Below, in pieces: positions 51,501-61,920 of a stretch of DNA of 64,000 nt. A model generated the notes under the pieces. The model saw only the letters and a list, made by a program, of their open reading frames with translations, ran no database searches and was not told where the DNA came from. The DNA is taken from the NCBI GenBank assembly GCA_026168455.1, contig CM047427.1:60961249-61025248 (forward strand), in the 5' to 3' direction. The stretch is from Theocolax elegans. Its lineage: Eukaryota > Arthropoda > Insecta > Hymenoptera > Cerocephalidae. Positions within the stretch are counted from its first letter, which is position 1; each line of letters starts with the position of its first letter. Both the position numbers and the translations under genes were made by a program.

Positions 51501-52989
51501 TTCGCGAAGCTCTACTGAACTCCTCTTAAACATATTCCCACAGTTATAGCAGTATTCATTTTTTTCATCTTCGATTTCACAGAGAACCACCCATATATAT
51601 AGTTAAAAATAATTACGAAATTCAGAATATTTCATCACACTTTATTATTTTCTTTTACAAATACTACTATTTTTCTTTGGTATACTTATAGATGGTAGTC
51701 TATTTTAAATTATCTATTTGAATCAGGTATTGCAAATCACGCGGTTTATATTTGTGAAAATACGTAATTTTGATTTGTTACGTAGAACGAGTGAGAGATG
51801 GATATTATAACATTTGACTTTAGGAAGTCATTTGAAATATCACCTATAATGCATTACGTGATTTGTAATACGTAATTTGATTGCATGATTTTAGTGTAAC
51901 TGTGTACAATTTATACATAATTACATATGTAATGTGATGCGTTTCTTAAAATATTTTAAAAATAGTACTTTTGAGGATAATTTACTAATGAATAATACAA
52001 ACACAGATCATAACGGATGGGAAAAATGGTTCAACGTTAATACAACCGAGGATCCATTTTTGTTGAAGCTCTTTCGAAAAATGGAGTACGTTCCAACCGT
52101 ACTGGAAGGCGTACAAAATGCGAGTCGCGCTTATTTTTGGCCGTATGCATTTTTGGCATCCAAGACAAATCTAGATTACATTATTCAAACCGATTTTGCA
52201 CCTACGTAAGCTTACTTTTATGGTTTTATGTAGTATTAAGTATTTTCTTTTCTGTTCTAACATCATCACAAATACATTAAATATAATAATTAAACATATA
52301 TATATATATATGATATTTAAGGTGGACGACAAAGCGAACACTGATGCATGTAAGTGATGAATGTTTTGTTCGTTATAACGTGATGCAACTATTTCCAGCC
52401 AAATCATTATATACAAATTCAATGAACGCATTTGTGATTCGCGCCACCGAAACTGGATTGGTCGATAAAATCGTATCCGACATCGATTGGGTAGTTCAGC
52501 GCATTGCAACGATGACAAATAAACAAGTTATTTCTATCGTTCTACAAGCTTTATTTTAAATAAATCAAATTTTATAAAAGATTCGAGACATTACGAAATA
52601 AGAATTTATACACTAAGTTTTATATTTAAAATTAATGAGTTTCACATTTAAATTTTTATATGAGTATTACATTAAAATTTCGTAATTCAACCTATTATTT
52701 ACAGATCACAAAGAAAATGTCAAAAAAAATTCTAGTAGAGGATCGAATTTTAACAGTAGAGGATACTCAAGGCATGTTTTTAATTCTTGGTACTGGAGTT
52801 TTAATGGGAGTTTTCGTATTAAGTATGGAATCATTGACAAACTTTATACGCAGACGAAAAATAGGAGATGACACCGTAAGTACCAATTCGTACTGGGCTG
52901 AAGAGAGTCAACAAGGTGGAGAATCGTGGGTCGTACGAGATATTACTTATTCTGGTATTAGACAGCGACCATTAAGAGGAAGCGTGTAA
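42542..52989 (+). CDS. Ionotropic receptor (IR family), frameshifted model with a duplicated exon block
   Basis: Exons: 42542-43048, 44189-44591, 44864-45025, 45256-45497, 46298-46438, 52007-52205, 52322-52526 and 52705-52989; 714 residues once the frameshift is allowed for. IRs are ligand-gated cation channels of insect sensory neurons, derived from glutamate receptors. A signal peptide (about 1-18) opens the protein. NWDGLEVRLMRLSASYLNV begins ligand-binding lobe S1, which seems to lack the glutamate-binding Arg. TM1 lies near 362-385, then a pore loop (MFWFVFSTYTNSF), TM2 near 440-463, lobe S2 with GWEKWF and MEYVPTVLEG, and TM3 near 640-665. Exon 2 needs one base inserted near 44450-44460 to stay open. 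Exons 6-7 also exist as a damaged copy at 49368-49860. Length and single-lobe layout would suit IR68a or IR93a, but I cannot choose. Confidence 0.85.
43562..43916. mobile_element. 355-bp MITE in IR intron 1
   Basis: Ends GGGATGTCGGACA and TGTCCGACATCCC are 13-bp perfect inverted repeats. The interior carries a degenerate direct repeat (GTCAAGCCCTT... at about 43638 and 43796, each followed by a TTTCAGATTTTTAA-like word). There is no coding frame. Target duplication and superfamily are unclear. Confidence 0.6.
46690..48885. mobile_element. Large fold-back element in the IR intron before exon 6
   Basis: The outer arms (about 46700-47110 and 48470-48885) are inverted copies with about 90 percent identity by eye; matching landmarks are GAAGTGTGCGAATAAATTTA on the left and its complement on the right. 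An inner inverted pair (about 47340-47470 and 47630-47760) sits around a central AAGCTT. The 20-bp word ATCTGCTAACGATTCCGCAG, or a variant with up to one mismatch, occurs at 48290, 48431 and 48797, and inverted at 46762 and 47126. The right arm has extra sequence relative to the left. There is no open frame. Boundaries are approximate and no target duplication was found. Confidence 0.65.
47217..49860 (+). repeat. Tandem duplication unit A (contains damaged IR exons 6-7)
   Basis: This 2644-bp unit matches 49861-52503 almost base for base. Its right part holds copies of IR exons 6 and 7, but relative to unit B single T residues are missing from T runs near 49497, 49555 and 49790, which breaks the frame. 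Unit A ends abruptly in exon 7, at GTTCAGCGCA, and runs directly into the start of unit B, which is intron sequence. The exon copies here are therefore not usable as they stand. Confidence 0.9.
49368..49860 (+). pseudogene. Damaged, truncated copy of IR exons 6 and 7
   Basis: The block has the same acceptor (AACACAG) and the residues DHNGWEKWFNVNTTEDPF as exon 6 in unit B. A missing T turns the later part into YFGRMHFWHP and a stop. The exon 7 copy starts at about 49681 and is cut off at 49860. All coding differences from the intact copy are one-base losses in T runs. It is either an assembly artefact or a very recent partial duplication. Confidence 0.8.
49861..52503 (+). repeat. Tandem duplication unit B (contains intact IR exons 6-7)
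   Basis: This 2643-bp unit is the second copy of 47217-49860. Its first few hundred bases carry several one-base indels relative to unit A, while its exon region is intact and in frame. At 52503 it continues into the rest of IR exon 7 and the final exon. It includes only the part of the fold-back element that lies to the right of 47217. Confidence 0.9.
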
Positions 52990-53468
52990 AATTATATATT
53001 ACATTTAATTTTTAATTATATAACTTTTTAGCGACTTTTTACTTTCATAACCCATAATATTTCGTTGTAATATCACTTAGAATTGTAAAACTAGAAAAAT
53101 GTGGTTTCATTCCTTTTTTTCAAAACTATTGAAACATTAATATTATGTATATATAAAACAATTTAATCTCTTTAAAAAAAATGTTGGATACTATATATTA
53201 AGTAAAATAATATATTTATTTTTTCTTACATTAAATCATGTATTTATTTTACGCGTACCTCAATGTTGATATTATGTATATAATATAATGATTGATTGCT
53301 AAATAGAATATTCTATTTTAAATTTTCGTAATTGATTGTTTTAACGTTGAATATAATAAAATAGTTTATAAAATCTGGAAAATTCTATTTACATTTGCTT
53401 AAATTTAATATCTGTCGAAAATTTTACAAAATTAATATAAAAATATATTTAATGTCGAGAATAAAAAT
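52990..53468. other. Gap between converging IR and ANK genes
   Basis: The IR gene (plus) and the ankyrin gene (minus) end tail to tail here. The sequence is AT-rich and must hold both 3' UTRs. I see no further gene. Confidence 0.6.
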
Positions 53469-56400
53469 TTAATTCGCAGTAGCTTCTCTAGTTGCGACAG
53501 CATCTAAGTAGTCTCCATACATATTACTCATGATCCTCAATTCGGTATAATTTAACCCTTTCAAAATATTGTCTGCAATCAAGTGAGGCAATTCGTGCCT
53601 CATCAGAACACACAACATTTGCTCAGCTCCAATTAACAAGACCCTGCGTTCCTTAGCCCTGGTGATTCTTTCTCCTAAAGTTCGCTCGTAAATGGGATAC
53701 TTATTCCTATAATCGCTTCTTTCAAATGTGTCAATAAGATTTTCGTTTACCATCATCGCCGTTAACGACCTAATACTATTACATAAAATATTGTAGAATG
53801 AAACATCTTCGTAAAATGTATCTTGTTGCATTTTTTTGATTTCATCAAGACAGTGTCCATAGTAGATTCTTAAAGTAGGCGTAATATTGTATTTATTAAA
53901 AATTGTCACATTCATACTTGGACCTTTTCTCGCTAAATGCCGTAGAACGATTCTCGGAATCATAGAACCATGTGGCAATGATGCAAAGTAAGGTAAACTT
54001 TGCTTGACAAGATCGACTGATTCGTTTGAATCGTAATCGTAGTCGAGAAGAAGTTTTACCATTTCATCGTCTTTGAGATTTTGAATTGCCATGCCGTAAG
54101 GTGAAGGAGTGGAAGCTTCAGAGATATGTATCGATGCACCTTCACGTAGCAGTAGTTTTGTCATTTCCAAGTCCTTTCCTTGGACCGCGTAATGCAAACT
54201 AGTAAATCTTTCGAGTCGATTTCGCCAGTCAATTTGCGCACCATGTTCTATGAGAATTTCGGCTACTTCGCAGTGCCCTCTCGAAGCTGCTAGCTGGAGT
54301 GGTGTCATTTGCGACCTAAACAAGTGTGTTAAAAGTTATTGTTGTTTAACAGTAGCAATATTTATTTGCATTTCTGAAGGAAAACTTTACGAATCATTTT
54401 TAAATATTTTTACAAACATCTTTACTGTTTTAAGCCCTAGTAAATTAATAGTTATCAAGTTATGTATCTGACACGTACGTACTTAAAAATGCAGTCTTGA
54501 ACGTTCTTAAACAATTAGTGCATCTTTTGAAATATATTTTGCAAAAGCATTTGATTGAAATAAACAAACGTATTATTTAAATGTATGCATTTAAAAAATG
54601 AAGATTAAATTGGATTAAAACATATTTCGGAAAACATATTCACGCAGTCGAAACGTTTTTTTAATCATATACCGCAAGGCGATACCAAACCTGGTATACT
54701 TATCGACACTTACTAGGTCAAACGTTACAAAATAAATTATTTTTATCGAAATTGTATGAGTTCCTCCTCCCCCTGCCCTTAAGATTTTAATATAATCTGG
54801 CGGAGACAGCCGAGGAATTTTAAAAAAATTCAAAATTCGTTTGCAATCTTTGATTCAGCAAAATGATCTATTACAGATATGGAGGTCTGGCGTCGTCTTA
54901 TATTTATAAAGTAATAATAGCATTTCTATATTGATTATTTGATTATATATGAAGTCAATTTCATATAGATTTTTATATAATAAACAATATAATATAGAAA
55001 TATGTATGCATAAATATAATATAACCTACAATAATTACTATATAATGATAAAATGATAATACTATAGCTCTAGGCTAATCTAAAAAAAATAATAAATTAT
55101 AATGTAAAATCTATATAAAACTAATACTAAAATTATCCATAAGAAATATCAGAGATAAACATTATAGTATATAAAATGTATATTTCGAATTTTATACTAA
55201 CAATATGTAAATGATATATCAATATTCAACATAGATACTCAAAAATCGTCTGGAAAAAGCACATTTTTTTCAAGTATTTTTAAAAATTTTCGAATTTTTT
55301 TTCAATTTTTATAATTTTTATTTAACATTTAAAAATTTCGTATGCAATTGTTTTTTTTTCGAAATTGTGTAGAGCATGTTTTTTTTTAATATTCACGTAG
55401 TACTTATATTATGTATAGGGAAGTTAGAGAAATTTAATATTCGTTTTGACTAAAAGTAAATAAATTTATAAACAAATATTATGTATGTAATGATATGTAC
55501 ATATACACGCTATATAATTACCGTTTCTTTAATAAGTTTCTAAAATACCCTACGTGGAACATGGTTTCTCTTGGTTCTTTACCGCGAGTATAAAATAAGC
55601 ATATACAAGTTTGTAGAATTTAATTTTGTACTAGTATGATTGTATTATACGGATTAACATCATCAAAGTTAAGTAAGGTATTACAATTTTGTTTCAAATA
55701 TTTGTTAAAATGGATATTTTAATACGCCTTCTTTAATAAAAATGTTCCATTAAGAGGATACCAAAGTCAAGTTTGATCCTCCCTACCTTACCAGCCTCAA
55801 GTCATAGAAAATGAGTTATAATTAAAAAAGGACGATAATTTACGCAAATCGAGAAGAACAGTCACCTTCCTTTATTAATAATCTACCTCAGTTCAAAATT
55901 TGAAGCAAAAATATCGATTGGTTTTCGAGTAATCCCTTACCGAAATTTACGATAATTTCGTGCCATTTAAGAATATACGCTCGACTAATTAAAAGGCATC
56001 TCAAGATTTTTGGTAAGGATTTTCCCAAAAACTATTTTTTTATCGAAAAATATCTCGAAAACTAATATTTTTACTTCAAATTTTAAAGACAGATAGATTA
56101 TTAATAAAGGAAGAAGACTGTTTTCCTAGATTTACGTAAATTAACTTTCTTTTTTAATTATGATTAATTCGAGGATTAATTTTATGTAATTTTCGAGGTG
56201 GGTAAGGTAGGGAGGATAAAACTTGGCTGTGGTACCCCGTTAACTATTTGATCAATTTAAACGTCTGTACAAATGAAGCTTACCTATCGCACTGATTAGC
56301 AGTAATACCCTTCTTTAGTAGCATTTTAACAATCGTCGCACATCCAGACTCCGCAGCAAAATGCAACGATGTTCGCCCTTTTTTCTTTCCGCGCATTTTT

Positions 56401-59088
56401 ATATCCGCTTTTCTTTCAATCAAAATATTTGCAATTTTTTCATCTCCGTTCTTCAAAGCAATATGTAGCGCATTAATACAATCATAATCTAGTTGATTGC
56501 AAACTTCGTTGATGTTAGCACCCCAATCTAAGAGTAACTCGACCATATCTGAAGATCTATGGGATACAGCGACGTGAAGGAGACTTTCACTATAATATTT
56601 GGAGTTTACGTCGGCTCCATGTGCAATCAACAATTCGGCCATTCGTCGATCTCGTTTTTCGATTGCACAGAGAAGAGGAGTAACTTCGTAAATAGTAATT
56701 TCATTTACGTTAGCACCTCGATTGACAAGCATATCGGCGACTGCTAACCAACTATTCTCTGCTGCGACATGAAGAGGTGACCTAGCACGCCGTTTTATAT
56801 TGAGGCTTGCGTTACGTTTAAGAAAAAGGTGAACCTAAAATATCGGTAACTCACTTTTAATTTGGGTTTCCATGAGTTGTTTCAATTCGTTTTTTTTATT
56901 TCTAAACACCAATACGTATCTTAATAATATAAAAAAAACGTTTATGCCTGTTTTTAATTTGATAGTAAATAGTTTATTAATTATGCGTAAATTAATGAAA
57001 TTTATAGTTTCCATTTTTAATTTGCTTAATTGATTAAATACCTAAAAATATGTAAGTTTTAAAAATTTTTCTATTTTATTTAAAACTAAAAACCTACTGT
57101 TTTTGTAGTATAATTTATAAGGTTATTCTTTTGAAATATTCTTAATTTAGTAATTACTAAAATTGCTCAAGTTTTAATTTTTCATATTTATCAGCTTTTT
57201 TATTCATTAAAAATAATATTTATAATACTAAAGTAAATTTGTAAAATTGTCAGTTTATAACTCAACCACAGCTTTAGGTAGATACTCAAATGAAAAGTAA
57301 AAATAAATATCAAATAAAAAAATTTAAATATGGAATACTAAAAATATTTGTGAACATTTTGTAAACATTAAATTTAGTTTTAGTATAAATATACAAATAC
57401 CATTTTCTCGTTTCTTCGATCTAAAGACAACTGCAATGCAGTCATGCCATCAGATGTAGCATAATTCACATCAGCACCATTGTTCAATAAAATTTCTGCA
57501 ACTTCGTCGCATTTTAATCTCACTGCTAATTGTAAGGGACTTTTCTCTGTTTTTGGGTCAATTGCATTAACGTCAACTCCGAATTCGATTAGCAGTTGAA
57601 TCATTTCTATATTTCTCAATTTGACAGCTGCGAATATCATATTAGGACTACTTAAACCAGAGGTATTAGGATCTGCGCCTTGTTCCAGTAATCGACGCGC
57701 TAAATCGGTCCAACAGCACTCAATCGCAATTTCAAGCGGACTTTTTCCATTCTTCGCAATGTTTGGGTCTGCCTTGTAATCTAGGAGGCAATTTATCATA
57801 TTCTTGTCTTGTAACTCAAAAGCCATGTGCAATGCAGTTACCTGAAAATTAATTGAATAATATATATTTTAGCCAAAAATAGATAAATAAATTCAAAACA
57901 AATTTTAATAATTAATTTTGTATTCAATTTAATAAATGTATTTTACATACAATTTTTTGCATTATATATCTCATATATACACAATTTTTGACACACCTTT
58001 AAATTTGTTAATGCATCAATATTAGCTCCTTGTATAAGAAGTTTTTGTACAACATCAAGTCGCCTATTTTTGACCGCCAGATGAAGAGGTGTTATCCCAC
58101 TTCGATTTTGGCTAATATTCACTTCAGCTCCATGCTTGAGAAGTAGTTCGACTAAATCATAGTGATAGTTCTCCAAAGCTACATGAAGAATGGATACATT
58201 ATCATCTGTGACTGCTTGGACATCTGCTTTTTTTGATAGTAGGAGAGACACAGTATCGTACCAGCCTTTTTCAACTGCAAGGTATAAAGGTCGTTTGTCG
58301 TTCATCTCTAAGTTTGGATCCATGTACTCTAAAAATTCATGAACTATTTCTTTTTGATAACGTGAGAAAGCATACATAAGAGCTTTACTTTGATTCTTTC
58401 TGACTGTCGTCTTCTTTACTATCAATTTTGCTATTTCTACAGATCCACAGGTGACAGCAAGGTGCAAAGGACACTTGCCAAATTTTTTAATATCAGTTTT
58501 AGCACCACTATCAAGAAGAATCCTGACTATTTTATCATTCTTCATTTCTATGGCCATATGCAAAGCTGTTTGTCCATCTATAGTAGCGTCATCAACATTT
58601 ACTCCTTTGCTTAAGATAAGCTTGACCAAATTTATGTTTCCTGACTCAACTGCGAGATGAAGAGGGCTTCTTCCAAACTTCTTTGTATCAATGTTTGCTC
58701 CATAATCTAGTACATATTTCACTAGTTGCTCTTCATGGCTTTCAAGAGCTATGTGTAAAGCTGTGGAGTTATGTTTGGTTACTTCGTTAACATTGGCACC
58801 TTTTTCTAACAATAATTTAGTAATCTCTATGTGTTTTCTTTTAATAGAAAGATGCAGAGGAGTAGTTCCCGTACGTTTGTCTTTTATATTTATGTTAGCT
58901 CCATGGCTTAAGAGAAGTTCTATCACTTTGATGCGATTCTTGTTCACAGCTATGTGCAGGGCACTTTGATGATTACAATCAAGCTGATTAATGTCTACAT
59001 CTTTCGTTAATAATTCATTTATGTATTCTTCAGATTTATCCTCTACAGCACTATGAAGTGCAAATTCATTGATAATATTCAAGTCCAT
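53469..59088 (-). CDS. Long ankyrin-repeat protein with PRANC/F-box-like C-terminus
   Basis: Four exons on the minus strand: 57997-59088, 57401-57841, 56284-56834 and 53469-54315. They join in phase to 2931 nt, giving 976 residues. Residues 1 to about 790 are some 22 ankyrin repeats with typical cores (TPLHLAV, ALHIAL, LLLSHGANIN). After that comes a helical region without repeats, and the last 42 residues contain HELPHLIADNILKGLNYTEL, which resembles the F-box-like end of PRANC domains. Ankyrin plus PRANC proteins are known from poxviruses, Wolbachia and parasitoid wasps, where they are thought to link targets to SCF ubiquitin ligases. Repeats continue smoothly across the splice sites. There is no signal peptide or membrane segment. 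The PRANC call is based on a short motif and needs a profile test; a plain ANK protein is the alternative. Confidence 0.85.
55754..56239. mobile_element. 486-bp fold-back MITE with TTAA target duplication
   Basis: The element lies in the last intron of the ankyrin gene. TTAA flanks it at 55750-55753 and 56240-56243. The left end (GAGGATACCAAAGTCAAGTT) and the right end in reverse complement (CGGGGTACCACAGCCAAGTT) are similar, and the similarity continues through CCTCCCTACCTTACC and on toward the centre, so nearly the whole element can fold into one hairpin. TTAA duplication is typical of the piggyBac superfamily. It is non-coding. Confidence 0.75.
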
Positions 59089-59538
59089 CTTTTTGTATAT
59101 ACAATTAAATCCTCATAACACTATTCTATTAGTTAATTATCTAAAAAAATTATATTAACTTCAATTTAATTCTCTACAAAAATGTTTCATTATCTGTCAT
59201 AATAATGAAACAAGCCTTAAAATTTATTATTTAAAAATAATGATTTTAATATTTACATTATTATTTACCATTTTTTTAAAGTACTTATCTATTTATGCCA
59301 TACAATTATAACTTAAAGTTTATTAATTATATTAATTTTCAGGAATAAATATTAATTAAAAGATAAACCAAGTATAAAAATATTTAATCATACATTTGCA
59401 CATTGTAGCATAATATAGAATACAAAATCAAAATATTTTATAATTTAAAATCATTTATTAGATAAAAATGCTGCGTTTATAAAACAATGTAAACACTGTA
59501 GGTTATGTCTGCTATTATATTATATATGTGTGTGTGAA

Positions 59539-59569
<31 letters not shown>

Positions 59570-60601
59570 CATTTTAGCAGCATGTAATATGTTTCTGATA
59601 CTAAATAAAAATATATATATATTATACACGTACACGTATATGTGTGTCGATACTCACACTCATACGCATACACACACACACACACGCACATTCATATATA
59701 TACCATTTTAATTTTATTTTTTACATTGCGCACCTTTAATACAAATAATTTATATAAAAACAAATTAATATTTATATGTATATGAAGCTTTATAAAGTGA
59801 AATATGATTGTGCATATTAAATTAATATAGGTATATCAGGTTTTCTCGTAAACTTACAAATAAAAATATTTTAAAAATAATAATTAAATAGATTGTAAAT
59901 ATAAATTAAATATATAAATATATATACTATTTTTTATGTACTTACCCACTTGTAATGTATAATTTGACAATACATTAAAAATCAGTCCATTCTTAATAAT
60001 TGGATTCGCGCGGAATGGGGGGAAAATCAAATACGCGGTCGATGTTTATACCCGGCCCAAACAGGTTTACAAGAATAGGTGACGAGAGTCACAAATTTTA
60101 TTATACTTATGTGTAAACAATAATTTTGAAACGTAAACATGAACTTGTATACTCTTATGAAATGAACAGATTGAACTATAAGTACTATACACATTTCAAT
60201 GACATGTTTGTAAAATTACTTATATTTATACAGCAAAATATTTAATTAATATTTATTGTATTAACTTTATAAAATAACTTTTATATTAAGTCTTTCCTAT
60301 TTTTTATAATAATTAATAAAAAAAATTTTATAAATAAATGCATTATGTAACATGAAAATATTACTCTCTATGTGTACAATATACATATTTATAAACCTTT
60401 CCAAACCGAAACCAGACCATACTTTGAGAAATTCCACCAATATCATATGGACAAAAAATTAAGTGAGCCTTCTATTTTCAAAGTGAAGCTTTTGGTTTGG
60501 AAAGATTGATGAATATATATTATAAACATACATACATATCACAGAACAATACATTCACTTTTATTTTCATTACTCTTTTTATTTAAAAAAAAAATAAAAA
60601 T
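59089..60601. other. Intergenic region between ANK gene start and ELP6 stop
   Basis: No coding exon is visible. Simple repeats include (TA)n at about 59538-59561 and (CA)n at about 59670-59690. A short GC-richer patch near 60005-60060 could belong to the ankyrin promoter. An imperfect hairpin (CTTTCCAAACC at 60397-60407, GGTTTGGAAAG at 60494-60504) lies beyond the ELP6 stop. Confidence 0.5.
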
Positions 60602-61393
60602 TCACATAAGATGTAAACTTCCAGGTGTAAAAAGTTTCACTTGTCTATCATACAATTTGTATAGATATACCATTTCTTCAGGCCACTTAAATTTTAGTCT
60701 TTCATTTTCTGATTTCCAACAAACAATCATTTTGCCAGAGACAGTTTTGGAATGCCCCATATCTAATGGCTTAACAATAATTACAAGTTCAGCAAAATAT
60801 CTCAATCTATGCGCAATTACATTTGGTTGACATGAATCCTCTACAGTTTTATATACATGACTTGAAATACAAAGTGTCAAAAGAGGATTGGTGTTAACAA
60901 ATGATCTTAAATATCTAATAAAGAGCCAAATGTCTTGAGCATTTAACCCAATATCAAATAAATGACTCAGGTCATCTATAATTATGCACACATTTTGAGG
61001 GTCTCGAGCTTTATTAATCGAATAATACTCACTTTTGATAACCCTAGCTAACTGTTTTATCAAATTACTATTTGCTGTTTCTAAATCAAATTCTAAAAAT
61101 GCTCTATCAGACATTTTTGTATGAATATTCTTGGCTACAATTTTCCAAGGTTCAATGACTCTAACATTTGAATCATTTTCGAAATGGTAGCCAAGCTTCT
61201 TTCCAACACTGCAGCATTGTCCAAATGTATTGTGAAACAATATGAAACATACAATGTCACTTTTACGATAGTAGTTAGATGTTATTGCATGAAGAACAAA
61301 ATTTGCATTGGAATGATGGTGTTCTTCAATAAAAATCAAATTTCCATTGGTGTTAACTTTATCAATGCCAAGTGCCTCTATAACTTCTTCCAT
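60602..61393 (-). CDS. ELP6: Elongator complex protein 6
   Basis: A single-exon gene of 263 residues. ELP6 forms the Elp4-Elp5-Elp6 hexameric ring of Elongator, which is needed for wobble-uridine modification of tRNAs. The fold is a RecA-like domain without catalytic ATPase motifs. Family marks are VGKKLGYHF after the second strand, VCIIIDDLSHLFDIGLNAQD at the Walker-B-like strand, and YKLYDRQVKLFTPG near the end, matching the conserved C-terminal strand of animal ELP6. The length agrees with the family. The ATG at 61393 is the first in frame. The gene is head to head with eIF3e, with 527 bases between the start codons. Confidence 0.85.
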   Translation of the reverse strand: MEEVIEALGIDKVNTNGNLIFIEEHHHSNANFVLHAITSNYYRKSDIVCFILFHNTFGQCCSVGKKLGYHFENDSNVRVIEPWKIVAKNIHTKMSDRAFLEFDLETANSNLIKQLARVIKSEYYSINKARDPQNVCIIIDDLSHLFDIGLNAQDIWLFIRYLRSFVNTNPLLTLCISSHVYKTVEDSCQPNVIAHRLRYFAELVIIVKPLDMGHSKTVSGKMIVCWKSENERLKFKWPEEMVYLYKLYDRQVKLFTPGSLHLM

Positions 61394-61920
61394 TTGTCCT
61401 CAGTGTACACTAAAATCAAATGTTCAAACATGAATAAACAATCAGCTAACAATTCTTATTCAATTATAAAAAATGTGTGTCTACTTGACTTTATAAAACT
61501 ATACAATAATAAATATTTAACTGATTATTTTTGTTTTTTTAAATAATTTATTTATTTGACAAGTCAATAGTCGATAACGCCATAACATATATATATAGAT
61601 GGAATTTTTGTATCCACACTCCACCACGTGCAAAAATAGTGAGTAACCGCAGCTTTTCAAGAATTTCTGTTCAAAGAAACTTTTTGATTGGCCGAGATGC
61701 TTTATATCACGTATTTCATTTAGTGATACAGTTATATAGAATGAGCCGCCAGAGCCACCGACGGATCCCGCTAGAAGCAAACTACTTTACCATCCTTTCT
61801 TTCGAATCGCGGTTGCCTGCAACGCGATTTTGAGGTCGGCTCTTGATCGGCTAACCTTACTTTTGTTGGAAACGTTTACCGAAATTTGCAAATAGAGATA
61901 AAAAATTTGTTTTAGCGACA
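61394..61920. promoter_or_regulatory. Shared divergent promoter region of ELP6 and eIF3e
   Basis: The 527 bases separate two divergent housekeeping genes. The half near eIF3e (61730-61860) is GC-richer, with several CpG steps, as expected of a promoter and 5' UTR. Short open frames on both strands look accidental. A plausible TATA-like run (ATATATATA) lies at about 61588-61597. Which elements serve which gene cannot be told. Confidence 0.5.

Noticed and set aside
61639..61833. 64-codon plus-strand frame before eIF3e
   Set aside because: It lies in the divergent promoter region, has no domain and ends before the eIF3e start.
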